DNA of 64,000 nt, taken from contig NZ_JBEXMJ010000008.1 of NCBI RefSeq assembly GCF_040610475.1, forward strand, positions 62,001-126,000, given 5' to 3'. This document shows, piece after piece, positions 56,044 to 63,328 of this stretch. The translations under genes and the position numbers were made by a program. Position 1 is the stretch's first letter. Each line of letters starts with the position of its first letter. The DNA comes from Actinopolymorpha sp. NPDC004070. Lineage in GTDB: Bacteria; Actinomycetota; Actinomycetes; Propionibacteriales; Actinopolymorphaceae. The notes under the pieces were generated by a model, which had not been told where the DNA came from, did not search any database, and saw only the letters and a program-made list of their open reading frames with translations.

Positions 56044-57009
56044 ATGCCCCGACGCCACGTGCTGACCGACCGCGAGGAGCGGTTGGTCGTGGACGCCGGT
56101 GTGCAGGCACCGTCGGTCCTCAACACCCAGCCGTGGCGGTTCTGCTTCGGCGACGACCTGCTGGAGATCTGGGCGGACCCCGAGCGCCAGCTGACCATGG
56201 CCGACCCCGCGGGCCGGTTCATGGTGATCTCCTGCGGAGCGGCGACGTACAACGCGCTTCTGGGCGTTCGTTACGTCGGGCACGAGGCGTGGGTGCAGGC
56301 ACACCCGCGGCCGCAGACGCCGTTTCTCGCCGCGGTCGTCCACTTCGGCGTCCGCCGGCCGATCGCCGCCGACGACCTCGCGCGGTACGACATGATCGCC
56401 GAGCGGCACACCAACCGCGGGCCCTACCGCGACTGGCGGTTGCCGTTCTCGCTGGTGTCCCGGCTGGAGGAGGCCGCGGAGGCGGAGGGCGGCCACGTCC
56501 GGGTGCTCACCTCCAGTGAGGTCGAGCGGGTACGCCACCTGGTGATCGAGGCCGAGCGGGCCCAGGAGTCCGACGAGGCCCTGGAAAATGAGATGGAGCC
56601 CTGGATCGGCGCGCGGGACAGCGCGGACGGCATCCCGGTCGGAGCGCTCGGCCCCCGGTCGGCGGACTCCGGGGCTCCCGTCCGCGACCTCGACCCCCAT
56701 CGCCACGCCGGCCCCCGGGACGTCGCGATCTTCGAGCACCGGCCGACCCTCGCGGTCCTGTCCACCCCCGGTGACGGCCACAAGGACTGGGTACGAGCTG
56801 GGATGGCGTTGCAGCGGGTTCTGCTCACCGCGGGCCAGCACGGCGTGGTGGCGTCCTTCCTCAACGCACCGATCGAGGAGCTCACCGAAAGGGGTCACCT
56901 GCACAGTGCGGCGCCGGGGCTGGACCATCCGCAGATGGTGCTGCGGCTTGGGTATCCACGGGGTGAGGCGGTACCGACGCCGCGCCGGTCCGCCGACCAG
57001 GTGATGTGA
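56044..57009 (+). CDS. Acg-family nitroreductase-like FMN protein
   Basis: A 321-residue protein. DAGVQAPSVLNTQPWRF is the signature of Acg/Rv2032-type nitroreductases. The later DMIAERHTNRGPYRDW and GVVASFLNAPIE blocks complete the pattern. It is expected to bind FMN but often lacks ordinary nitroreductase activity. In mycobacteria acg and its relatives belong to the DosR regulon. GGGACC at 56010-56015, about 30 bp upstream, may be the regulator site or part of the core promoter. The start has no strong Shine-Dalgarno sequence (CTCGAAGC). Confidence 0.88.
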   Translation: MPRRHVLTDREERLVVDAGVQAPSVLNTQPWRFCFGDDLLEIWADPERQLTMADPAGRFMVISCGAATYNALLGVRYVGHEAWVQAHPRPQTPFLAAVVHFGVRRPIAADDLARYDMIAERHTNRGPYRDWRLPFSLVSRLEEAAEAEGGHVRVLTSSEVERVRHLVIEAERAQESDEALENEMEPWIGARDSADGIPVGALGPRSADSGAPVRDLDPHRHAGPRDVAIFEHRPTLAVLSTPGDGHKDWVRAGMALQRVLLTAGQHGVVASFLNAPIEELTERGHLHSAAPGLDHPQMVLRLGYPRGEAVPTPRRSADQVM

Positions 57010-57137
57010 GGACGGTCCGGCGGCGCGAACTGTCCGGCGGAGCTGCCGGGTGAACCTGCGGGGCAACGGGGGAACGAGGGGGAGACCATGGCCGGACAGG
57101 CGTTGTACACCCGTGCCTTGCGTAATGGTGGGCGGCG

Positions 57138-59639
57138 ATGAGCGGGGCAGTCACACGTCCCGTCCCCGAAAGTGAACTGCCGGCCCGGCAGGCGCAGCGT
57201 GTGCTGGTCGCGGGCTCGGTGGTGGGTGTGGGGCTGCGCCGGCACCTGAGCCTGGCGGCGGGCGAGTGTGGACTCGACGGTACGGCGCGGACGGTCCGCG
57301 ACCAGGTGGTGGTCGAGGTGGCCGGCCCACCGGCCGCGCTGGCGGAGTTCGTCCACCGGATCTGTACGCAGGCGCCGCGACCGGCCCGGGTGAGCCTGGT
57401 GGACGTGGTGGAGCTGGAGGGAGTGACGCCCCTTCCGGGGACGGGCTTCCGGGTGCTGTTCGACGACGTGGACCCGCCGATGGCGGCCGGGCCCGCCGGT
57501 CCCTCCGGCACCGACCTGTCCGGCAAGCAACTGTCGGGCAGCCTGGCAGACCGGGGGGTCTGCGCGGCCTGCCTGCGCGAGCTGTTCGACCCCGCGAACC
57601 GGCGCTACCGTTACCCGTTCGTGTCCTGCCGGCTGTGCGGCCCGCGGCAGTCGCTGCTGGACGAGCTTTCGCCGGACGAGATGCTCGCGGCCCTCGGTGA
57701 GGGAGCTGACGGCCGGGCGAACACCGCCCTGGGCGGGTTCGCGTTGTGCGCCGCCTGTACGGCCGAACGCGAGGACCCGGCTGACCGGCGCCACCACGCG
57801 TTGGCGCCGGGCTGCCCGCAGTGCGGCCCGCGTCTTTCCTGGCGTGCCGCCCAGGCCGACCGCGGCGACGGCAGGGGCTGGGGCGACGCCGGCGGCGGCA
57901 GGCTCCGGGCCGGTGACCCCACCGGTGACCGCTGGTCCGACGCCGGCGCGCTGGCGGCCGCCGTGGAGACGGTCGCGGCCGGCGGCGTCGTCGCGGTGAA
58001 GGGACCCGGCGGCTACCAACTGGTCTGTGACGCGACGGCTCCCCGGGCGGTGGCCCGGTTGCGCTCGCGTACGCACCGGTGGACGCGTCCCCTCACGGTG
58101 CTGGCTCCGGACCTGTCGGTGGCCAGGGCGGTCGCCGACCTGGGAAACACCGAGGTGAACCTGCTGGTCTCACCGTCCCGTCCGGTGGTGCTGGCCCGCC
58201 TGCGGCGCAGCCGGCTGCCGATCGCCGCCGGGGTGAGCGCGGGCTCGGACCACGTGGGGCTCGCCTTGCCCGCCACCCCGCTGCAGGCGCTGCTCGTGCA
58301 CGACCTGGATCGCCCGCTGGTGGTGGCCGGCGCGCATCCGGCCGAGGAGCCGGTGGTGGTCGACGACGCCGACGCCCCGGCTCGCCTGGCCGGGCTGGCC
58401 GACGGGTTCCTCGGGCACGACCTGCCGGTCCGCACCCGGACCAGGGACTCCGTGCACTGGGTAGTGCGCGGCCGCCCGGGGGCGCTGCGCCGCGGCCGCG
58501 GGCTCGTGCCCGGCTCGGTGCCGCTGCCCGTGTCCCCTCGTCAACCTGTGCTTGCGGTGGGGGCGCAACTGTCCCACACCCACACGCTGGCAGGGGATTC
58601 GCGGGCGTACGTGAGCGAACAGGTCGGTGACCTGACCAGCCCGGCGAAGCTGGACGCGTTCGAGCACGAGCTGGCCAGGCTCGTCCCGCTGGTCGGCGGC
58701 ACCCCGGCGACGGTGGCGCACGACCTGCACCCGGGCTACCTCGCCAGCCAGTACGCCAGGCGCTGGCCGGCGGACCGGCGGATCGCCGTACAGCACCACC
58801 ACGCGCACGTGGCGGCCTGCGCCGCCGAGCACGGGGTGACCGGGACCTTCCTCGGCGTCGCCTACGACGGCCCGGGCCTGGGGGACGACGGCACGTTGTG
58901 GGGCGGAGAGATCCTGGTCGCCGACCTGCGTGGGTACCACCGGGCCGGCCGGTTCGGTCGCGCACCGCTTCCCGGGGGTGAGCTGGCCGCCCGCAGTCCG
59001 ATCCGTACCGCCCTGGGCTACCTCCTCGCGGGCGAACGACTCGGCGGCGCCCCGATCGACCCGGACCTGATCGGCGCCCGGACCGAACGCCTGTCCGCGC
59101 GCGAGCTGGAGACCGTACGCCGGATGGTCACCGGCGGGGTGAACAGTCCGCCGGCTTCCAGTGCCGCCCGGCTGGTGGACGCGGTGGCCGGCCTGCTGGG
59201 CCTGCGTGAGGACGCCGCGTACGAAGGGGAGGCCGCGACCGTCCTGGAGACCGCGGCCCGGGGCCGGCGCGAGGAGGAGCTGCCGTGGCGGATCGTCACC
59301 GCCGGCGAGGTGCGGGTGTACGACCCGGCGGTGACCCTGGCCGCGGTGTTGTCCGGCATGGCCGACGGCGTCTCCGTCGGGCGGCTCGCCGCCGCGTTCC
59401 ACGCCACGCTCGTCGCGGTGACCGTCGCCCTGTGCGTGGACGCCGGCCGGGAGGTCGGCGTCCGGACGGTGTGCCTGGCCGGCAGCGCGTTCACCAACCG
59501 GCTGCTCCTCGAAGGCGTCGTGGACGCCCTGGACCGGGAGGGCTTCGAGGTCTTCGTCCCCGAGCAGGTGCCCACCCACGACGGCGGGGTGAGCTACGGG
59601 CAGGCCGCGGTCGCGGCGGCGCGGATGGCGGACGGGTGA
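57138..59639 (+). CDS. hypF: Hydrogenase-maturation carbamoyltransferase HypF, acylphosphatase domain altered
   Basis: An 833-residue HypF. The order is acylphosphatase-like domain (about 20-110), two C-x2-C-x18-C-x2-C zinc fingers (from CAACLREL and CAACTAER), a YrdC-like domain (VAVKGPGGYQLVCDAT), and a Kae1-like C-terminal domain (VAHDLHPGYLASQYA, QHHHAHVAACAAEHG). HypF makes the thiocarbamoyl precursor of the CN ligands of [NiFe] hydrogenases. In the acylphosphatase part the usual GVGFRP is GVGLRR, and the catalytic Asn position appears to be Thr (about T52), so carbamoyl-phosphate hydrolysis may be weakened. No other hyp or hydrogenase gene is present here. Confidence 0.9.
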   Translation: MSGAVTRPVPESELPARQAQRVLVAGSVVGVGLRRHLSLAAGECGLDGTARTVRDQVVVEVAGPPAALAEFVHRICTQAPRPARVSLVDVVELEGVTPLPGTGFRVLFDDVDPPMAAGPAGPSGTDLSGKQLSGSLADRGVCAACLRELFDPANRRYRYPFVSCRLCGPRQSLLDELSPDEMLAALGEGADGRANTALGGFALCAACTAEREDPADRRHHALAPGCPQCGPRLSWRAAQADRGDGRGWGDAGGGRLRAGDPTGDRWSDAGALAAAVETVAAGGVVAVKGPGGYQLVCDATAPRAVARLRSRTHRWTRPLTVLAPDLSVARAVADLGNTEVNLLVSPSRPVVLARLRRSRLPIAAGVSAGSDHVGLALPATPLQALLVHDLDRPLVVAGAHPAEEPVVVDDADAPARLAGLADGFLGHDLPVRTRTRDSVHWVVRGRPGALRRGRGLVPGSVPLPVSPRQPVLAVGAQLSHTHTLAGDSRAYVSEQVGDLTSPAKLDAFEHELARLVPLVGGTPATVAHDLHPGYLASQYARRWPADRRIAVQHHHAHVAACAAEHGVTGTFLGVAYDGPGLGDDGTLWGGEILVADLRGYHRAGRFGRAPLPGGELAARSPIRTALGYLLAGERLGGAPIDPDLIGARTERLSARELETVRRMVTGGVNSPPASSAARLVDAVAGLLGLREDAAYEGEAATVLETAARGRREEELPWRIVTAGEVRVYDPAVTLAAVLSGMADGVSVGRLAAAFHATLVAVTVALCVDAGREVGVRTVCLAGSAFTNRLLLEGVVDALDREGFEVFVPEQVPTHDGGVSYGQAAVAAARMADG

Positions 59640-59950
59640 CCGACTTACCGGACATCGGGACCGTTCGGGCGAAGGACCCACACTCCCGGGCCGGTCGACC
59701 CTGCTGGACGCGACGCCGGTGGTGATGGGCTGAGGTACGACTGAGAAGGCGATCGGCATGGCAGGTGGGACACCCGAGGTCCGGATGCCGGTGAGCGAGA
59801 AGCGCCGGAGGCGCGCGCGATCCCGGTGCAGCGCACCGGCTGAGGGAATGGGGGGGACCCGCATCGGCTCCGGGGGGCGTCCGATGCGGCAGGTGCGGCC
59901 CGCGCGCACGGGCCGCACCTGTTCCCCTCGGGGAGGGGGAGGAGACCACG
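59640..59950. other. 311-bp intergenic region upstream of the DUF1876 gene
   Basis: No gene is supported. A GGGACC box lies at 59657-59662 just after hypF. A strong hairpin at 59891-59920 precedes the DUF1876 ribosome-binding site. Confidence 0.4.
59891..59920 (+). promoter_or_regulatory. Stem-loop in the DUF1876 leader
   Basis: AGGTGCGGCCCG (59891-59902) and CGGGCCGCACCT (59909-59920) form a perfect 12-bp stem with a 6-nt loop, ending 30 nt before the ATG. CCCCTC at 59924-59929 can also pair with GAGGGG at 59933-59938 next to the ribosome-binding site. It could be a terminator, a stability element or a translational control element. Confidence 0.55.
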
Positions 59951-60244
59951 ATGACCGAGACCGCACAAGTCACCAAGCGCTGGAGCGTCGACATCTTCAT
60001 CGACGAGCACGACGGCCAGACCCGTGCGGAGGCCCGCCTGGTTTCCGGTGACCGGACGCACCTGTCCGGCTCCGGCCGGGCCCGCCGTAATCCGGCGGAT
60101 CCGAGTGTGCCGGAGATCGGCGACGAGCTGGCGGTCGCCCGCGCGCTGTCCGAACTCGCGCACCGGCTGCTGCACGCCGCCGCCGACGACATCGAGGGCG
60201 TCACCGCCGCCCGGACGGCGGCTGCGGGCGCTGAGCGCCGCTGA
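59951..60244 (+). CDS. DUF1876 protein, Rv1738-like
   Basis: A 97-residue protein with the DUF1876 pattern: [58 protein letters not shown] and a C-terminal [10 protein letters not shown]. Mycobacterial Rv1738, a DosR-regulon member, has this fold, and a role in ribosome hibernation has been proposed from structural similarity. ATG 59951 has GGAGGAGACCACG upstream. Its structured leader and position next to hypF and the stress genes support membership in the dormancy island. Confidence 0.88.
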   Translation: MTETAQVTKRWSVDIFIDEHDGQTRAEARLVSGDRTHLSGSGRARRNPADPSVPEIGDELAVARALSELAHRLLHAAADDIEGVTAARTAAAGAERR

Positions 60245-60253
60245 GCCGCCGTA

Positions 60254-60307
60254 CCGCCTCATGCCGGGTCGCGGCCCGAGCCGCCTCATGCCGGGTCGCG
60301 GCCCGAG
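60254..60307. repeat. Perfect 27-bp tandem duplication
   Basis: The 27 bases at 60254-60280, starting CCGCCTCATGCCGGG, are repeated exactly at 60281-60307, just after the DUF1876 stop. The lack of divergence points to a recent slippage event. Confidence 0.9.
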
Positions 60308-60330
60308 TAGAGTGGGGCAGCGACCCGGCA
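60289..60330. terminator. Bidirectional stem-loop between convergent genes
   Basis: TGCCGGGTCGC (60289-60299) pairs perfectly with GCGACCCGGCA (60320-60330) across a 20-nt loop, between the convergent DUF1876 and sortase genes. Confidence 0.6.
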
Positions 60331-60346
60331 ACGTGGCGGCCGTTCG

Positions 60347-61141
60347 TTACTTGGCGGGCCCCTTGCGGGCGGGGCCGGACTGGGTGGCGAAGACGATGAT
60401 GTTGTCCCGGTAGGACGTGGCTTTCGACCACGGACCCCCACAGGTGACCAGGCGCAAGGTCGACTTGCTCGAGTCGCCGTACACGAGGTCGGTGGGGAAG
60501 TTCGCCTTCGGGTACGCCTTCACACCGTCCACGCGGTAGGGCACCGTCAACCCGTCCTTGCGGACGATGCTGAGCTTGTCGCCCGGCCGGAGCTCACCGA
60601 GCCGGAAGAAGACCGCGCGGCCGAGCTTCACCGAGTCGACGTGCCCGACGATCACCGTGTTGCCGATCTCACCGGGGCTGGGCCCGAACTTGTACCACCC
60701 CGCGAGGTTGGCGCGTTCGGGTGTCGGCACCTGGATGGTGTTGTCCTTGTTCAGCCCGAGCTGCAGGAGCTGGGTGGCCACGCCGATCCGCGGGATGGAC
60801 AGACTCGTCGGGATCGAATGCGGAAGCCCGGTGGGGGTGGGCTGGGTCGGTGAGACGCCCGGCGCCGCCGGCCTGCCCGCCGCCCGCGAGGTGGTGGTCG
60901 GCGCTGCGGTCGGTGCCGGTGTCCCGGTGGCCGCGGGAGTGGGCTGAGGGGTGGTGAGGAACGCCGGCGCTGCGTCGCCCGCGGGCATCGGCGGCCGCTC
61001 CGCGGGAGTGTTGAACGCCATGACCAGCATGGTCGCTCCGGCGAGTGCGAGCAGGGTGACGAGACCGAAGCCGACGGCTCGGCGCAGTTTCCAGCGCCGG
61101 CGGCCGGCCTCGCTCGTCACCGGGTCAGACCTGCGCCCCAT
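60347..61141 (-). CDS. Sortase (class F-like)
   Basis: A 264-residue membrane-anchored transpeptidase. An N-terminal helix (GFGLVTLLALAGATMLVMAF) is followed by a Pro/Thr/Ala-rich linker to about residue 105 and a sortase domain. The catalytic His lies in VIVGHVDS, Cys in LRLVTCGG (TLxTC-type), and Arg in SYRDNIIVFA. The layout suits actinobacterial class E/F sortases. ATG 61141 overlaps the end of the upstream small gene by 17 bp, so the two are coupled. Confidence 0.88.
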   Translation of the reverse strand: MGRRSDPVTSEAGRRRWKLRRAVGFGLVTLLALAGATMLVMAFNTPAERPPMPAGDAAPAFLTTPQPTPAATGTPAPTAAPTTTSRAAGRPAAPGVSPTQPTPTGLPHSIPTSLSIPRIGVATQLLQLGLNKDNTIQVPTPERANLAGWYKFGPSPGEIGNTVIVGHVDSVKLGRAVFFRLGELRPGDKLSIVRKDGLTVPYRVDGVKAYPKANFPTDLVYGDSSKSTLRLVTCGGPWSKATSYRDNIIVFATQSGPARKGPAK

Positions 61142-61349
61142 CGGTCCGCCGCCGGCGAACCATGAAGACGCCGCCGAACGCGGGCGCCGCCAGCGCCACG
61201 GCACCGCCGGCCGCGAGGTTGGTGTCGGCGCCGGTCACGCCACCGTCACCACCGGCGACCGGACCGCTCGGGGGGTCGATCGGGCGCTGCCGACCGACCT
61301 TGATCGTGCCGTGACCGGCAGCGACCTTTCCGAGGTATTGCTTCGACAC
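61125..61349 (-). CDS. Small protein with a sorting-signal-like C-terminus
   Basis: A 74-residue protein. The last half looks like a sortase recognition tail: GDGGVTGADTNLA, a hydrophobic helix (AAGGAVALAAPAFGGVFMV) and a positive RRRR end. No N-terminal signal peptide is apparent (SKQYLGKVAAGHGTIKVG). GTG 61349 follows AAAGGGAG, and the gene is coupled to the sortase gene by overlap. It may be a minimal sortase substrate exported by an internal signal, or a sortase accessory membrane peptide. It is not a recognised family. Confidence 0.55.
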   Translation of the reverse strand: MSKQYLGKVAAGHGTIKVGRQRPIDPPSGPVAGGDGGVTGADTNLAAGGAVALAAPAFGGVFMVRRRRTDGAQV

Positions 61350-61563
61350 CTTGTGTCACTCCCTTTGGTTGCCTGTTCAGGCCGGTCCCAGCTTTCGCTG
61401 ACCTGAAGAAAGCTGCCCTCGGCCGGTCCGTGGGCAAACTGAATTCGGATTGAGAAGGAACGCTTCCGGGTCCGGTGTCCCGGTCGATAGCGTGGCTCCA
61501 TGTTCGTACGTTATTTCCACGGACACTAAGGCCGTTTTCGACGGCGTTGTGAGGATTGAATTC

Positions 61564-62283
61564 GTGGGGACCTCGGCGACGGGTTGTCGGCACCGGGACC
61601 GCACCTGGCGTGCGGTTCCGGCCGGGCTCGCCCTGATCGCCGGGATCGCACTGGCACTGACCGGTGTGGTGGCGGCCTCGGACGAGGCCGGCCGCCGCCC
61701 GATCTCGCCGAGCGGCCAGGTGGGCACCCGCCTGGCGGTCCCGTCGACCGCCCTCGTCACCGCCCAGCAGGACCTGGAAAGCCCGGCGCGTCTCCTCGAC
61801 CGGCTCGCCTCCCGGCGGGCCGACGCGTCCCGGATCAGCGTCGTCCGGGTGGACGGCGGGCCGGTGTTCGTCGGGATCGCCCGGCGGGCGGACGAGGCGA
61901 GTTACCTGAGCGGAACGGGAGTGGCGCACGCCGACTTCCGGTTGTCACCGGTCGGCGTGCGGTACGCACCCGTGGCGGCCGGCCGACGGGTGGAGAGTCC
62001 AACACACGAAGGGATCTGGGTCGCCTGGTCGGTCGGGTCCGGTGCCCGGACCCTCACCTGGCCGCTGCGCCGCGGCGGGTGGGACCTAGTGGTGATGAAC
62101 GCCGACGGCGACCCGGGTGTGGACGTCCGGTTGTCGGTCGACACGCCGTCGTGGCCGCGGTGGCCGGTGCTTGCGGCCCTGCTCTCCGGCGGCGTCCTGC
62201 TCGCGGCGGTGGGGCTGACCGTCCTGCACGACGCTCCGCCTGACCGGCTCAACCCCTACGGCGGCACGGACCACATCCGCTGA
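61564..62283 (+). CDS. Two-helix membrane protein of unknown function
   Basis: A 239-residue protein with a hydrophobic helix near the N-terminus (VPAGLALIAGIALALTGVVAA) and another near the C-terminus (WPVLAALLSGGVLLAAVGLTVL), enclosing about 140 extracellular residues (RVDGGPVFVGIARRADEASYLSG, HEGIWVAWSVGSGARTLTW, WDLVVMNADGDPGVDVRLSVD). This pattern is common in actinobacterial proteins paired with DUF4389 proteins, as here. GTG 61564 has GAGGA 8 nt upstream, which decides the start over earlier in-frame codons. Confidence 0.72.
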   Translation: MGTSATGCRHRDRTWRAVPAGLALIAGIALALTGVVAASDEAGRRPISPSGQVGTRLAVPSTALVTAQQDLESPARLLDRLASRRADASRISVVRVDGGPVFVGIARRADEASYLSGTGVAHADFRLSPVGVRYAPVAAGRRVESPTHEGIWVAWSVGSGARTLTWPLRRGGWDLVVMNADGDPGVDVRLSVDTPSWPRWPVLAALLSGGVLLAAVGLTVLHDAPPDRLNPYGGTDHIR

Positions 62284-62288
62284 GCAGT

Positions 62289-62327
62289 CCGCCGACCACA
62301 TCCGCCGACCACATCCGCCGACTACGT
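62289..62327. repeat. 13-bp tandem repeat
   Basis: CCGCCGACCACAT at 62289-62301 and 62302-62314, then a copy with two changes at 62315-62327, lies between the two membrane-protein genes. Confidence 0.75.
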
Positions 62328-62349
62328 CCGCTGACCAGGAGGTTGCCCG

Positions 62350-63170
62350 ATGGGCCCGAACCCGCCAGATCAGCCAGCTCATCCACATCGGTCGGATGAG
62401 CCACATCGGGCACATCAGGCGGATCGGCCCTATCCGGTCCGGGTCGAGGGCCGGTTGCAGCCGGACCTGTCCCGGTGGCTGTGGCTGGTGAAATGGATTC
62501 TTGCCATTCCGCATTTCATCGTTTTGTGGATTCTGTGGCTCGTACTGTTGGTCCTGACCGTCGTCGCGGGAATTGTCGTCTTTTCACCGGGCGTTATCCG
62601 CCGGCGCTCTTCGGGTTCGCCGAGGGTGTCCTGCGGTGGAGCTGGCGGGTGGCGTTCTACGCACTCGTGCTGGGTTGCGACAAATATCCGCCGTTCAAGT
62701 TCGAGTCCGATCCCAGCTATCCGGCCGATCTCTCGATCGACTGTCCGCGGCGGCTGTCGCGGGGGCTGGTGCTGGTGAAATGGTGGTTGCTGGCCATCCC
62801 GCACTACCTGGTCCTCGCGGTGTTCAGCGGCCGGACCGTGACGCTCGGCTCGCACGGTCACGGGTGGGGATCGTGGCCCGGCGGGGGAGCGGAGTACGGC
62901 TACGGCCGGGTCGGCCCCGGACTGATCGGGCTGCTGGTCCTGTTCGCGGCGATCTCGCTGCTGTTCCGCCGCGTCTACCCGAGCGGGATCTTCGATTTCA
63001 TGATGGGGATGGAGCGCTGGGGCTACCGGGTCAGCGCGTATGTCCTGTTGCTGCGCGACGAATACCCGCCCTTCCGGCTCGACCAGGGAGGGGAGGACCC
63101 GGGCGGACCCGCCGGTACGGCGGACCGGCCGATTTGGACCGGGGAACCGCCACCCGCCCAACCAGCCTGA
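62350..63170 (+). pseudogene. DUF4389 membrane protein with a one-base frameshift
   Basis: The frame from ATG 62350 (RBS AGGAGG) encodes RVEGRLQPDLSRWLWLVKWILAIPHFI and a membrane helix, the normal N-terminus of a DUF4389 protein. At a TTTT run (62581-62584) the coding sequence moves to another frame, which continues LFTGRYPPALFGFAEGVLRWSWRVAFYAL and ends at 63170 with a second DUF4389-like repeat (VYPSGIFDFMMGMERWGYRVSAYV). One extra T would restore a continuous protein of about 273 residues. The lesion is either a true recent mutation or a sequencing error at the homopolymer. A minus-1 slippage event is a less likely third option. Confidence 0.8.
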
Positions 63171-63234
63171 GCAGTGCGGGCGATGAACGGCTCACCCGAA
63201 CGCCTCGGCCGCGCCCGGTCCAGACCGGACCTTC

Positions 63235-63254
63235 GCCCCTGTCCCAACAGGGGC
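63235..63254 (+). terminator. Stem-loop after the DUF4389 gene
   Basis: GCCCCTG (63235-63241) and CAGGGGC (63248-63254) form a 7-bp stem with a 6-nt loop, between the DUF4389 stop and the aldolase leader. Confidence 0.5.
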
Positions 63255-63266
63255 ATCGGCTGAGAA

Positions 63267-63323
63267 ACCTGGAGAGAACCAGGTCCTAATCGGGACCTGT
63301 GATCCACACACCCGGGAGGATCA
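63267..63323 (+). promoter_or_regulatory. Alternative hairpins in the aldolase leader
   Basis: ACCTGG (63267-63272) can pair with CCAGGT (63279-63284). Alternatively CAGGTCC (63280-63286) can pair with GGACCTG (63293-63299). The two share the central segment and exclude each other. A third stem, TGATCC (63300-63305) with GGATCA (63318-63323), covers part of the GGGAGGA ribosome-binding site. It is a possible RNA switch, or a structured operator, since GGGACC at 63292-63297 also resembles the island's regulator motif. Confidence 0.5.
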
Positions 63324-63328
63324 CCACG

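Noticed and set aside
59744..59800. GGGAC and GTCC pair near 59769 as a DosR box
   Set aside because: The half-sites are 7 bp apart rather than 4, so the geometry does not fit the motif seen elsewhere in the window.
59660..60051. An open frame rich in Arg and Gly upstream of and overlapping the DUF1876 gene
   Set aside because: It has no ribosome-binding site and no family features, and it overlaps a clear gene in another frame.
63241..63310. TPP-riboswitch-like substrings (GGCTGAGA, GAACCAGGTC, TAAT) in the aldolase leader
   Set aside because: The segments are too close together, the closing stem and the second conserved arm are missing, and an aldolase is not a thiamine gene. Treated as an unassigned structured leader instead.
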